Below, piece after piece: positions 52,930-61,328 of a stretch of 64,000 nt of DNA. Below the pieces are notes generated by a model that had not been told where the DNA came from, made no database searches, and saw only the letters and a list, made by a program, of their open reading frames with translations. Numbering within the stretch: the stretch's first letter is position 1; each line of letters begins with the position of its first letter. The translations under genes were made by a program, and so were the position numbers. Origin of the DNA: Actinomycetospora succinea (GTDB taxonomy: Bacteria; Actinomycetota; Actinomycetes; Mycobacteriales; Pseudonocardiaceae); assembly GCF_004363095.1 (NCBI RefSeq), contig NZ_SNYO01000013.1, positions 62,001-126,000 of the forward strand. Direction: 5' to 3'.

Positions 52930-55098
52930 GCTCCGCACGAGGGCGACGAGGTCCCGCACGCCGGCGTCGGGCAGGTAGGCGCGCCCGATGCCGATACCGA
53001 CGCGCGGGAGGTCCGCCTCGTCGCGGTAGACGAGGAACATCGGCTCGTAGCGCGGCTGGAACTTCGCCTTGAACGTGTGCAGCGAGCGGAAGCCGTAGTA
53101 GGGCTCGAGCAGCTCGCCCATCCGGTCGAGGACGCGGTCGAGGACGTGCTCGCCCTCCACGGCGTCGTCCGAGTCGCCGGCCCGCGCCAATGGCGCGCCC
53201 GAGAGCGAGAGGAAGCGCGCGCCCTCGGCCTGGAAGGTCAGGCACGCCGAGGCGATGAGGTACTCGACCACGGCGCGGAAGCCGTCCTGGCTGCGGCGCA
53301 TGACGTCGAGGGTCCAGCCGACGACCACGTCGTCCGGCCCGTACACCGGCAGCCACGAGGTGACGCCGTGGACCCGGCCCTCGGCGTCGACCGCGAGCCC
53401 GGTGCGCACCTCGGGGTCGAGCGCCTCCTCGACGCCGCCGAGGGTGAAGCCCATCTCGGGCAGGCCCTTGTCGCCGACCCACTCCTCGGAGATCGCCCGC
53501 ACCTGCGCGACGACCGAGCGCGGCTCCTCGGCGAGGTTCACCATCCGGTGCTCGATCCCGGCCTTGCCCGCACGGTTGAAGGCGCTGCGCACGTTCTGCC
53601 AGGGCTTGCCCTTGAACTCGAGGCCCTCGAGGTCTATCAGCGTGTCCTCGGCGACCTGCAGGGCGCGCCAGCCGTCCGCGCGGGCGGCGTCGGCGAGCGC
53701 CTCGGTGGTCGAGAACAGGCACGGCATCCAGCCCGACCGCTCCGCCAGCGCCCGGAAGTCCTCCAGCGCCGCGGTCCGGTCGGCCGGGGCGACGATGGGG
53801 TCGCCGAGAGCCACGGCGACGCCCGCGTGCACCCGGTAGGCGGTGACCCCGTCGGCGTGCTCCAGGTACCGGTTCTCCGGCCACGTCGTCATCCACGACA
53901 GCGTCGAGCCGCCGTGGCGGTGCAGGGCGTCGCGGGCGACGTCGGGGCCGGTCGCCGCGCCGCCGGCCCGGCGCCGCAGCCGGCGGCGCGAGGGGACGGC
54001 GAACGCCTGCCGGCCGAGGACCAGCCACACCAGCAGCGCCGACCACAGCACCGCGTTGGGCACGAACACCGCGAGACCGACGAGCTCGACCTGGTCCATC
54101 TGGCCGGTGCTCTGCGCCCAGATGACGACACCGACCACGAACAGCCCGACGAGCAGGTAGAACGCGCCGAGCACGAGGCCCGCGAGCCACGCCAGACGGC
54201 GCCCGCGGCGCAGCCCCTCGGCGAGCACCAGCGAGATCACGACCGACACCAGCGTCTCGAGGAGCGTCGAGTCCGACGCCGTGCTGCCCAGCGGTCCGGC
54301 CACCGGCACCAGGAGGGTGAGCACGCGGATCACGGCGATGACGACGAGGCCCGCCGCCGCCACGAGCCGCCACTCGCGGCGTCCCGGGCGCCCGTTCGGG
54401 GTGGCGGGGGCGAGGTCCGGCCCGGCGATCCGCCTCCCGAGCGGCAGCGCCACCGCGAGCGCGAGCGTGTGGGCGGCGTCGGCGAGGTGGCCGAGGAACA
54501 GCAGCCCGACCAGCGCGACGCCGACGAGCACGAGGCGCAGCCGCAGGCGCCACGGCGCGCTGAGCGTGGCCGACGCGACCGCGAGCACCGCGAGCACGCC
54601 GGTCGACAGGCCGCCGGTCAGCGCGCCGGCCAGCGCGACCGCCCACACCCAGCCGGTGGCGGCGAGCGCGACGACGACCCCGATCGCCAGGAGCACCGCG
54701 GCCAGCTGGGCGACGACGAGCACGGCCGCCGTGCGCCCCGACCCCAGCCGGCCCTCGGCCCAGCCCAGCCCGACGACGGCGAGGACGAACCCCAGCAGCG
54801 CGCCGACCGGGTGGGTCCCGGCCAGCGCTGCGGACAGCGGCGTCCACCAGTGGCCCTCGGCGAGTGCGGGCACCCCGGTCGCGATCGACGACGCCCACGT
54901 GCGGTCGGCGAGCGGCGTCCAGAACGCGCCGGTGCCGATCCCCGCGACGAGCACGAGGAGCGCCGTCACCGTCGTGACCGGCCGCCAGCGCGCGACCCCC
55001 GTGGCCCGGGCCCGCACGGCGCCGAAGCGTTCGCCACCGGGCTCCTCGGACTCCTCCTCCACCGGGTCCGTCGGCTCGGGCGGGGCGGTCGCCGTCAT
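52927..55098 (-). CDS. MprF-like membrane protein with DUF2156 (phosphatidylglycerol lysyltransferase-type) domain
   Basis: A 723-residue protein. The N-terminal half has about ten membrane helices starting VTTVTALLVLVAGIGTGAFW and a rhomboid-like GHWWTPLSAALAGTHPVGALLGF region. From about residue 400 a DUF2156 GNAT-like domain follows: YRVHAGVAVALGDPIVAP, DTLIDLEGLEFKGKPWQNVRSAFNRAGKAGI, and YYGFRSLHTFKAKFQPRYEPMFLVY. These are the motifs of MprF C-termini, which transfer aminoacyl groups from tRNA to phosphatidylglycerol. No lysyl-tRNA synthetase is fused. The ATG follows CAGGAGAAC. Transferred amino acid unknown. Confidence 0.85.
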   Translation of the reverse strand: MTATAPPEPTDPVEEESEEPGGERFGAVRARATGVARWRPVTTVTALLVLVAGIGTGAFWTPLADRTWASSIATGVPALAEGHWWTPLSAALAGTHPVGALLGFVLAVVGLGWAEGRLGSGRTAAVLVVAQLAAVLLAIGVVVALAATGWVWAVALAGALTGGLSTGVLAVLAVASATLSAPWRLRLRLVLVGVALVGLLFLGHLADAAHTLALAVALPLGRRIAGPDLAPATPNGRPGRREWRLVAAAGLVVIAVIRVLTLLVPVAGPLGSTASDSTLLETLVSVVISLVLAEGLRRGRRLAWLAGLVLGAFYLLVGLFVVGVVIWAQSTGQMDQVELVGLAVFVPNAVLWSALLVWLVLGRQAFAVPSRRRLRRRAGGAATGPDVARDALHRHGGSTLSWMTTWPENRYLEHADGVTAYRVHAGVAVALGDPIVAPADRTAALEDFRALAERSGWMPCLFSTTEALADAARADGWRALQVAEDTLIDLEGLEFKGKPWQNVRSAFNRAGKAGIEHRMVNLAEEPRSVVAQVRAISEEWVGDKGLPEMGFTLGGVEEALDPEVRTGLAVDAEGRVHGVTSWLPVYGPDDVVVGWTLDVMRRSQDGFRAVVEYLIASACLTFQAEGARFLSLSGAPLARAGDSDDAVEGEHVLDRVLDRMGELLEPYYGFRSLHTFKAKFQPRYEPMFLVYRDEADLPRVGIGIGRAYLPDAGVRDLVALVRS

Positions 55099-55257
55099 GG
55101 GTTCTCCTGGAGTGTCACGCTGCGCTGTCAGGCGACCGCGTCGCGCGGCTGAATGGGTGAGCTTCCGGACGAGTGTCCGACTCGGCGGCCCCGAAGACAA
55201 TCCTCTGGGTGATCGAAAGTCTCGACGTGGCGCGCCGCGACGGCCACGATCAACGAC

Positions 55258-56196
55258 GTGGAGAGCGAGGACGCCGGAGACGCCGGGGGCACCGCCGACG
55301 CCGGCCGCCGCGACCGTCGGCTGCTGCTGCTCTCGGTGTGGGCGTCCGCGGGCTTCGCCGTGCTGTCGTCGGTGTGGGGCGTGCTCAGCGGCTCGTCGAT
55401 GATCGTCTTCGATGGCCTCTCGTCGTTCGTGAGCATCGGGCTCTCGATGCTGGCGGTCGTGGCGCTGCGGACCTCGCGGCGCGGCCCGGACGAGCGCTAC
55501 CCGTGGGGTCGCGAGGCCTGGGAGCCGCTCGTCGTGGTGATCAAGGCGGCCGCGCTGGGCGCGCTCTGCGTCTACGCGGTCGTCGGGGGGATCGCCGACC
55601 TGCTCGCCGGGGGCCGGGAGGTCTCGACGGGCTGGGCGCTGGCCTACGCGATCGTCGCGACGGTCGCCGGCGCCGTCGTCACGCTGCTGATGCGCCGCGG
55701 CGGGCGCTCGGACCTCGTGCGCGCCGAGGCGGCGGAGTGGTTCGGCGACACCCTGCTCTCGATCGGCGTGCTCGTCGGCTTCGTGATCGCCGTGGTCCTG
55801 GTGTCGGCGGGCCGGCCGGACCTCGCCGCCTACGTCGACCCGGCGATGGTCGTCGTGGTGTCGCTGCTGTTCCTGCGCATCCCGGCCCGGCTCATCGGGG
55901 GCGGGATGCGCGAGATCCTCGCGATGTCGCCGCCCAGGGACACGCAGGCGGAGCTCGACGAGGCGGTCGAGGCGGTACGGGAGCAGTTCGGGCTCGCCGA
56001 GGCGTTCCTGCGGGCGTCGAAGGTGGGCGGTCGCGTCGACGTCGAGGTCGACTACGTGGTGGGGGAGGGATCGTCCGTGCACACGGTGGCCGACGGTGAC
56101 GTCGTCCGGCAGGCGCTGCACGACCGTCTGGAGGTGCTCGGGCACGAGCGCTCGGTGGTCGTCGCGTTCACGACCGATCGGCGGTGGGCGGTGTGA
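55258..56196 (+). CDS. Cation diffusion facilitator (CDF) family transporter
   Basis: A 312-residue membrane protein with five to six helices and a cytoplasmic C-terminal domain. The CDF transport site is recognisable but atypical: MIVFDGLSSFVSIGLSML in helix 2 and AEAAEWFGDTLLSIGVLVGF in helix 5, with Glu/Asp in place of the His-Asp pair of zinc carriers. The C-terminal segment ILAMSPPRDTQAELDEAVEAVREQFGL fits the CDF cytoplasmic domain. Manganese or iron may be carried instead of zinc, but that is inference. The GTG start gives MESEDAG. It overlaps the next gene by 4 nt. Confidence 0.82.
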   Translation: MESEDAGDAGGTADAGRRDRRLLLLSVWASAGFAVLSSVWGVLSGSSMIVFDGLSSFVSIGLSMLAVVALRTSRRGPDERYPWGREAWEPLVVVIKAAALGALCVYAVVGGIADLLAGGREVSTGWALAYAIVATVAGAVVTLLMRRGGRSDLVRAEAAEWFGDTLLSIGVLVGFVIAVVLVSAGRPDLAAYVDPAMVVVVSLLFLRIPARLIGGGMREILAMSPPRDTQAELDEAVEAVREQFGLAEAFLRASKVGGRVDVEVDYVVGEGSSVHTVADGDVVRQALHDRLEVLGHERSVVVAFTTDRRWAV

Positions 56197-56789
56197 GCGA
56201 TCTCGTGGTGCACCTCGGCCGGCCCGAGGACCTCGTGACGGTCGAGCCCGCCGACCTGCTCGACGACGACCTCGGGCGGACGATCCCGGGCGCCGAGGAG
56301 ATGTTCGAGGTGCTCCTGGCCCGCCGCCGTCCCCGGCGCGGGCTCGACCGCATCGTCATGACCCTGCCGCCCGGCGTCGTGGCCGACGGCGACGTCGAGG
56401 CCGTCCGGACGCGCCTCGCCGACGGGCTGCGGCGGTGGTGCCTGCGGCGCCTCGAGAGCGTCGCGCGGGACGCCGGGCTGCAGCGGCGCCTGGCGGTCGC
56501 CGCGCTGCGCCCGGGCATCCCGCTGTTCCTGATCGGCCTGGCGTTCTCGACCGACTTCCTCGCCCCCGACGTCCCCGAGTTCTTCCAGAACCTCCTCGGC
56601 AACGGCGTCTTCCTCGTCATCGCGTGGATCGGGCTCTGGTACCCCCTGGACTCGCTGTTCTTCGCCCGCCTGCCGCTGAAACGGCAGCGCCGGGCGCTGG
56701 TGGTGCTGATGGCGCTGCCGGTCGAGGTGCACGCCCGGCCCTGGGCCGAACGAGTGGTTGCGCGCGACGCATCGGGTGACGGCGGGTAG
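56193..56789 (+). CDS. Two-helix membrane protein of unknown function
   Basis: A 198-residue protein. The first 110 residues are soluble and charged (SDLVVHLGRPEDLVTVEPADLLDDDLGRTIPG, DRIVMTLPPGVVADGDVEAVRTRLADGLRRWC). Two hydrophobic stretches follow: LRPGIPLFLIGLAFSTDFL and LLGNGVFLVIAWIGLWYPLDSLFF. It ends in a basic segment ([22 protein letters not shown]). The GTG at 56193 overlaps the CDF stop, so translation is coupled and a role with that transporter is possible. No family recognised. Confidence 0.7.
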   Translation: MSDLVVHLGRPEDLVTVEPADLLDDDLGRTIPGAEEMFEVLLARRRPRRGLDRIVMTLPPGVVADGDVEAVRTRLADGLRRWCLRRLESVARDAGLQRRLAVAALRPGIPLFLIGLAFSTDFLAPDVPEFFQNLLGNGVFLVIAWIGLWYPLDSLFFARLPLKRQRRALVVLMALPVEVHARPWAERVVARDASGDGG

Positions 56790-56808
56790 CGACCCGCCCG
56801 CCGACCGG

Positions 56809-56830
56809 AGGACCCTCTCGCGCGCGAGGG
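56809..56830 (+). promoter_or_regulatory. Hairpin/dyad upstream of the LuxR-type gene
   Basis: GACCCTC and GAGGGTC form a 7-bp stem around TCGCGCGC, ending 21 nt before the ATG at 56852. It could be a weak terminator for the upstream operon or an operator for the regulator. The dyad is the only evidence. Confidence 0.35.
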
Positions 56831-56851
56831 TCACGGGGGACGGGGTCGGCG

Positions 56852-57655
56852 ATGGAGACCATCCAGCGCGAGGGGGAGTGGCTCGAGCTCGTCGCGGACC
56901 TGATCACCCGCCCGCTGACGCGCTGGCCCGTCGACCGGATCCTGCCGATGCTCGCGTGCTCGTTCGGCGCGCCGGCGGCCACGTTCTACGCGCAGGACCC
57001 GGGCGGGCCGATCGACCAGTACCGGTGGCCGGCCGACCTCTACGAGGACCGACTCGAGGAGGCGCTGCGATGGGGCCGCGAGCAGGCGCCCGTCGACCAC
57101 CCGCTGCTGCGGTACTACCTCGCGACCGGCCGCGCCGAGGCCGTCCAGGTCGCCGACGTGCCCGAGCGGTTCGCCGACCACGGCGTCCACGAGCGCTGGC
57201 GGACCGCCTGCCGGGACGTGTTCAGCCCGGACGTCGTCGCCCAGGCGTCCCTGCCGGTCTGCCTGACCGGCGGGTCCAACCGGTCGTTCCTCGTCGGCCG
57301 CCCCGATCCCTACTCGCCGTGCGAGATGGACCAGCTGCGCCGCCTGCAGCGCGTGTTCGTCGGGCTCGACCGCCAGATCGCCGCGCACGCCCGGTGGACG
57401 ACGCGGACCGGGCCGATGGCCGTCCCGACCGCCGAGGAGGTCGGCCTGACGCCCCGCGAGAGCGTCGTGCTCGACATGCTCGCCACCGGAGCCACCGCCC
57501 GGGCGATCGCGCGCCGCCTGACGGTGGGGGAGCGGACCGTCCAGAAGCACCTGCAGCGGGTCTACGCGAAGCTCGGCGTCGCCGACCGCCTCGCCGCCGT
57601 ACAGCGCGCCCAGCTCCTGGGCCTGCTCCCGCCGCCGGTGGTCGTGCGTACGTAG
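56852..57655 (+). CDS. LuxR family transcriptional regulator with GAF-like sensory half
   Basis: A 267-residue regulator. The N-terminal 190 residues look like a degenerate GAF/sensor domain (ILPMLACSFGAPAATFYAQDPGG, VVAQASLPVCLTGGSNRSFLVGRP). The C-terminal HTH is EVGLTPRESVVLDMLATGATARAIARRLTVGERTVQKHLQRVYAKLGVADRLAAV, a complete LuxR-type DNA-binding domain. There is no receiver domain, so it probably senses a ligand directly. The ATG gives METIQREGEW. Its target genes are unknown; the flanking transporter operons are candidates. Confidence 0.88.
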   Translation: METIQREGEWLELVADLITRPLTRWPVDRILPMLACSFGAPAATFYAQDPGGPIDQYRWPADLYEDRLEEALRWGREQAPVDHPLLRYYLATGRAEAVQVADVPERFADHGVHERWRTACRDVFSPDVVAQASLPVCLTGGSNRSFLVGRPDPYSPCEMDQLRRLQRVFVGLDRQIAAHARWTTRTGPMAVPTAEEVGLTPRESVVLDMLATGATARAIARRLTVGERTVQKHLQRVYAKLGVADRLAAVQRAQLLGLLPPPVVVRT

Positions 57656-57730
57656 TTCACGCCCTGTCGCGATCGTCACGTTCCGTCGTGAATGGGGTGG
57701 CACCACCACCACCAGGCCCGGGAGGCCACC

Positions 57731-58042
57731 GTGCTCGCGACCACCGACATCCGTGCCCGCCTCGACGACTGCCGCTCCAAGACCGCCACCGCCATGCGTG
57801 ACACCGAGGGCGACACCGGTGCCTCCGTCGTCACCGTGGCCGTGGTGCGGGAGTTCCTCAGCAAGGCGGACAAGGCGGGCCAGGTCCCCGACGACGAGGC
57901 CCGCGACGCGGTGATCGAGCTCGAGCAGGCGGCGGACAGCGCGAAGGCGGCCGCGGCGGCGGACCCGGGCCTCGGCGGGGCGGCCCGGGAATCCGTCGAG
58001 GCCGCCCACCTCGCGATCTGCATCCTCAAGACCGAGGTCTAG
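57731..58042 (+). CDS. Small helical protein of unknown function
   Basis: A 103-residue soluble, mostly helical, acidic protein: VLATTDIRARLDDCRSKTATAMRDTEGD, then VREFLSKADKAGQVPDDEARDAVIELEQAADSAKAAAAADPG, and RESVEAAHLAICILKTEV at the end. The GTG at 57731 is chosen because GGGAGG lies 6 nt upstream; an upstream ATG would add a stray His run. It is 9 nt from the stop of the convergent antiporter gene. No family or motif is recognised. Confidence 0.65.
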   Translation: MLATTDIRARLDDCRSKTATAMRDTEGDTGASVVTVAVVREFLSKADKAGQVPDDEARDAVIELEQAADSAKAAAAADPGLGGAARESVEAAHLAICILKTEV

Positions 58043-58051
58043 CCACACCGC

Positions 58052-59647
58052 TCAGCGGTCCAGCATCGCCTCCTCGTAGTCCAGCTCGCGGAGCATGTCG
58101 CGCAGGATGCCCTCGTCGATGCGGCCCATGTCGCGGAAGCGCACGAACGTCTCGCGCTCGGCGCCGAGCATCGCGCGGCGCAGCCGGGTGAACGCGACCG
58201 AGGGCGCCTCGCCGATCTCCTCGTCGGGGCGCCCGAGGCGTTCCCACGCGCCGTTGGAGCGGTGCTGGGCCCACGTCCGCAGCTGCTCGGTGACGTGCTG
58301 CGGGGTGCCGTCGTCGGTCAGCTCGTCGAGGCGGCCCAGCGCGGCCTCGGCGGCGGCCTGCTTCGCGGCGGCCTCGTCGAGCACGTCGCGCTGGGCGCCC
58401 TTGTCGCGCACGTGCAGGCGCCGGATCAGCGTCGGCAGCGTCAGGCCCTGGAGCAGCAGGGTGCCGACCGTGACGACGAACGCCGCGAACACGACGACGT
58501 TGTAGCCCGGCATGGCCTGGTCGCCGTTGATGCCGTGCGGGATCGCGAACGCCGCGGCCAGCGTGACCACGCCGCGCATGCCCGCCCAGGAGATGATGAA
58601 GGGCACCCGCCAGGGCATGGGTGGTCCGCGCCGTCGCACCTTCGGCAGCACGCGCGGGAGGTAGATCGTCGGGAAGACCCACACGAAGCGGGCGATCACG
58701 GTGACCGCGAGCAGGGCCAGCGACACCCCGACGATGCGCAGCTTGTCGTCGCCGAGGCCGTCGTAGACGATCCGCAGCTGCAGCCCGATCAGGGCGAAGA
58801 CCAGCGCCTCGAGCAGCGTGTCGAGCGCCTTCCAGACGGCCTGGTCCTGCAGGCGCGTGGCGTAGCCGGCCTCGGTCGCCTTGTGCCCGAGGTAGAGCCC
58901 GGCGATGACCACCGCGAGCACGCCGGAGGTGTGCAGCTCCTCGGCGAGCAGGTAGATCGCGAACGGGACGAGCAGGCCGACCGAGCTCTCGAGCGCGCCG
59001 TCGTTGAGCTTCATCCGCACGCGGTGCAGCAGCCAGCCCGCGGCGCCGCCGATCGCCACGCCGCCGACCGCCGCGAGCGCGAACTCGCCGAGGCCCTCCA
59101 GGATCGTCGCGCCGGTGCTGACGGCCATCGGCGCGATCGCGGCCGCGAGCAGGACCCGGAACAGGGTCAGCGCGGTCGCGTCGTTGAGCAGGCTCTCGCC
59201 CTCGAGGATCGTCATGATCCGGCGCTGGAGGCCGAGGCGCCGCCCGATCGACGCGGCGGCGACGGCGTCCGGCGGCGCGACCACGGCGCCGAGTACCAGC
59301 GCGCTCGCCAGCGGCAGCTCGGGCACCAGGAACCACGCGGCCACGCCGACCAGCGCCGTCGTGAACACGACGAGGCCGACCGCGAGCTGGCCGATCCGCC
59401 GGATGTTCTCGCGCAGCCGCAGTGTCGAGCTCTCCAGCGCCGCGGAGTAGAGCAGCGGCGGGAGCACGAGGAAGAGCACGAGGTCGGGGTCCAGCGGCAC
59501 CGACGGGACGCCGGGCACGAACGAGATCGCGAGCCCGACGACCACGAGGACCAGCGGCGCCGAGAACGAGAAGCGCCGCGCGAGGGCCGTGACGCCGAGC
59601 GCGACGACGAAGACGACGAGCAGGGTCGGGCCGAGGTCCTCGGTCAT
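58052..59647 (-). CDS. CPA1 family cation:proton antiporter (NhaP-like)
   Basis: A 531-residue antiporter with about 12 helices and a long cytoplasmic C-terminal tail. Family motifs include PLLYSAALESSTLRLRENIRRIG, ALVLGAVVAPPDAVAAASIGRRLGL, the LEGESLLNDATALTLFRV ion-binding segment (Asn-Asp), and WAGMRGVVTLAAAFAIPHG. The acidic residues of the ND site are intact, so it should be active in Na+ or K+/H+ exchange. The ATG overlaps the methyltransferase stop (ATGA), so the two genes are coupled. Confidence 0.92.
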   Translation of the reverse strand: MTEDLGPTLLVVFVVALGVTALARRFSFSAPLVLVVVGLAISFVPGVPSVPLDPDLVLFLVLPPLLYSAALESSTLRLRENIRRIGQLAVGLVVFTTALVGVAAWFLVPELPLASALVLGAVVAPPDAVAAASIGRRLGLQRRIMTILEGESLLNDATALTLFRVLLAAAIAPMAVSTGATILEGLGEFALAAVGGVAIGGAAGWLLHRVRMKLNDGALESSVGLLVPFAIYLLAEELHTSGVLAVVIAGLYLGHKATEAGYATRLQDQAVWKALDTLLEALVFALIGLQLRIVYDGLGDDKLRIVGVSLALLAVTVIARFVWVFPTIYLPRVLPKVRRRGPPMPWRVPFIISWAGMRGVVTLAAAFAIPHGINGDQAMPGYNVVVFAAFVVTVGTLLLQGLTLPTLIRRLHVRDKGAQRDVLDEAAAKQAAAEAALGRLDELTDDGTPQHVTEQLRTWAQHRSNGAWERLGRPDEEIGEAPSVAFTRLRRAMLGAERETFVRFRDMGRIDEGILRDMLRELDYEEAMLDR

Positions 59648-60273
59648 GACGCCGGTCGCCGGTGCACGCTGACGGCGTAGCCGCCGCCGTCGTAGGGCTC
59701 GGCGCCGTCCCAGTCGGCGGTGCGCACCTGCAGGTCGAGGCCGGCGGCGGCGCACGCGGCGTCGTAGTCGTCGAGACCCGGGAACGGCACGTCGTCGGGC
59801 AGCGTGAACGGCACGTGGTCGGCGTCGAGGCCGAAGCCGGCGACGAGCAGCCCGCCCGGGCGCAGGTGGCCGGCGAGGTGCGCGACCACCGCGGCGTGCG
59901 TCCCGGGCGTGAGCAGCGGCCACAGGTTGCCGGCGGCCACCACGGCGTCGAGGGGGTGGTCGAGGTGGAGGGGGTCGGCGAGGTCGGCGAGGCGCCAGTC
60001 GAGCTCCGGGGCCGCCGCGCGGGCCTCGGCGAGCATCGAGGCGTCGAGGTCGGCGCCGGTGACCCGGTGCCCGAGCCGGGCGAGGTGGATCGCGACACGC
60101 CCGGTGCCGCAGCCGGCGTCGAGGACGTCGGAGGGCCGGCCGTCGAGCAGCGCGTGGACGCGGCGGGCCTCCCCGTGCAGGTCCTCGCCCTGTTCCTCCA
60201 GGGCGGCGAAGCGGGCGGCGTAGCCCGGACCGGCGGTGCCGCCGGTGACGGCGAGCCAGGGATTGACGCTCAC
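59644..60273 (-). CDS. Class I SAM-dependent methyltransferase
   Basis: A 209-residue Rossmann methyltransferase. SAM motif I is VLDAGCGTGRVAIHLARLGHRVTGADLDASMLAEA, followed by DAVVAAGNLWPLLTPGTHAAVVAHLAGHLRPGGLLVAGF. The C-terminal DGAEPYDGGGYAVSVHRR is variable. The GTG at 60273 is chosen over 60279 because TAGAGT ends 6 nt before it; the longer start would fall nearly on the promoter. The methyl acceptor is unknown. It overlaps the antiporter gene. Confidence 0.86.
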   Translation of the reverse strand: MSVNPWLAVTGGTAGPGYAARFAALEEQGEDLHGEARRVHALLDGRPSDVLDAGCGTGRVAIHLARLGHRVTGADLDASMLAEARAAAPELDWRLADLADPLHLDHPLDAVVAAGNLWPLLTPGTHAAVVAHLAGHLRPGGLLVAGFGLDADHVPFTLPDDVPFPGLDDYDAACAAAGLDLQVRTADWDGAEPYDGGGYAVSVHRRPAS

Positions 60274-60279
60274 CGGCAC

Positions 60280-60285
60280 ACTCTA
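60280..60285 (-). promoter_or_regulatory. -10 element of a probable leaderless methyltransferase promoter
   Basis: On the minus strand TAGAGT ends 6 nt before the GTG at 60273. It lies back to back with the promoter of the divergent CDF gene. Confidence 0.5.
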
Positions 60286-60361
60286 GGGCCGGTGTGAGCG
60301 CGCCGTGAGGAGACCGGTGAGGTCCGCGGCACGTCCCGTGTCCCATGCGAAACCGTGCATG

Positions 60362-60367
60362 TATCGT
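60362..60367 (+). promoter_or_regulatory. -10 element of a probable leaderless CDF-gene promoter
   Basis: TATCGT ends 7 nt before the GTG at 60375. It supports that start over the ATG at 60345, which would put the start upstream of the promoter. Confidence 0.5.
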
Positions 60368-60374
60368 CGGCGGC

Positions 60375-61328
60375 GTGGGACACGGCCATGGTCACGGCAG
60401 CGGCGGCGACGACCGCCGGCGCCTGGGTGTCGCGCTCGGCGTCACCGCCCTCGTCGCGGTCGTGGGCGCGGTCGGCGCGATCGTCACCGGCTCGCTCGCG
60501 CTGCTCGCCGACCTGGGCCACGTCGGCACCGACGTCATCGCCCTCGCCACCGCCCTGATCGCCTCCGCCCTCGCCGTGCGCCCGCCGAGCATCCGGCGGA
60601 CCTTCGGGCTCGGCCGCGCCGAGGTCCTCGGCGCCGCGGTGAACGCGGTGCTGCTGCTCGGGGTCACTGTCTGGGTCGCCGTCGAGGCCGTCGAGCGGAT
60701 CGCGACGCCGACCGAGGTGCCCGGCGGCGGGCTGCTCTTCTACGGCGTCGTCGGCCTCGTCGGCAACCTCGTGTCGCTGGTCGTGCTCCAGCGCGGCAGC
60801 GGCGGGATGAACGTCCGGGGTGCGGCGCTGCACGTGCTCGGCGACGCGCTGGGCTCGGTCGCCGTGCTCGCCGCCGCCGTCGTCACCCTGACCACCGGCT
60901 GGGCCTACGCCGACACCGTCGCCTCGTTGGTGATCGTCGCGATCCTCCTGCCGCGCACCGTCTCCCTGCTGCGCGAGACCGGGCACGTCCTGCTCGAGGG
61001 TGCCCCGGCGGGCATCGACGTCGACGACGTGCACCGGGAGCTGCTGGCCGTCGAGGGCGTCGCCGAGGTGCACGACCTGCACGTCTGGGCGATCAACGAC
61101 CGCAGCCCCGCGGTCTCGGCGCACCTCGTCATCTCCGACGACGGCTGCGCCACCGCCGACTGCGGGGAGCACGGCGTGCTCGACCGGGCTTCGACCGTGC
61201 TGCGCGACCGCTTCGGCCTGCACCACAGCACGCTGCAGATCGAGGCCGTCGAGCACGCCGACCACGAGGAGGCGTGCACACCCCTCACGATCGACCAGCC
61301 GTCCGTCGAGGCCCTCACGGAGCGGTGA
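60375..61328 (+). CDS. CDF family zinc/cation transporter
   Basis: A 317-residue cation diffusion facilitator. A His-rich N-terminus (GHGHGHGSGG) precedes six membrane helices with the canonical zinc sites: LLADLGHVGTDVIALATALIA (His/Asp) in helix 2 and ALHVLGDALGSVAVLAAAVV (His-Asp) in helix 5. The cytoplasmic domain contains VAEVHDLHVWAINDRSP and ends with a cysteine/His cluster (DCGEHGVLD). Zinc efflux is the likely role. The GTG at 60375 is set by the TATCGT box. The 3' end overlaps the regulator gene convergently by 14 nt. Confidence 0.92.
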   Translation: MGHGHGHGSGGDDRRRLGVALGVTALVAVVGAVGAIVTGSLALLADLGHVGTDVIALATALIASALAVRPPSIRRTFGLGRAEVLGAAVNAVLLLGVTVWVAVEAVERIATPTEVPGGGLLFYGVVGLVGNLVSLVVLQRGSGGMNVRGAALHVLGDALGSVAVLAAAVVTLTTGWAYADTVASLVIVAILLPRTVSLLRETGHVLLEGAPAGIDVDDVHRELLAVEGVAEVHDLHVWAINDRSPAVSAHLVISDDGCATADCGEHGVLDRASTVLRDRFGLHHSTLQIEAVEHADHEEACTPLTIDQPSVEALTER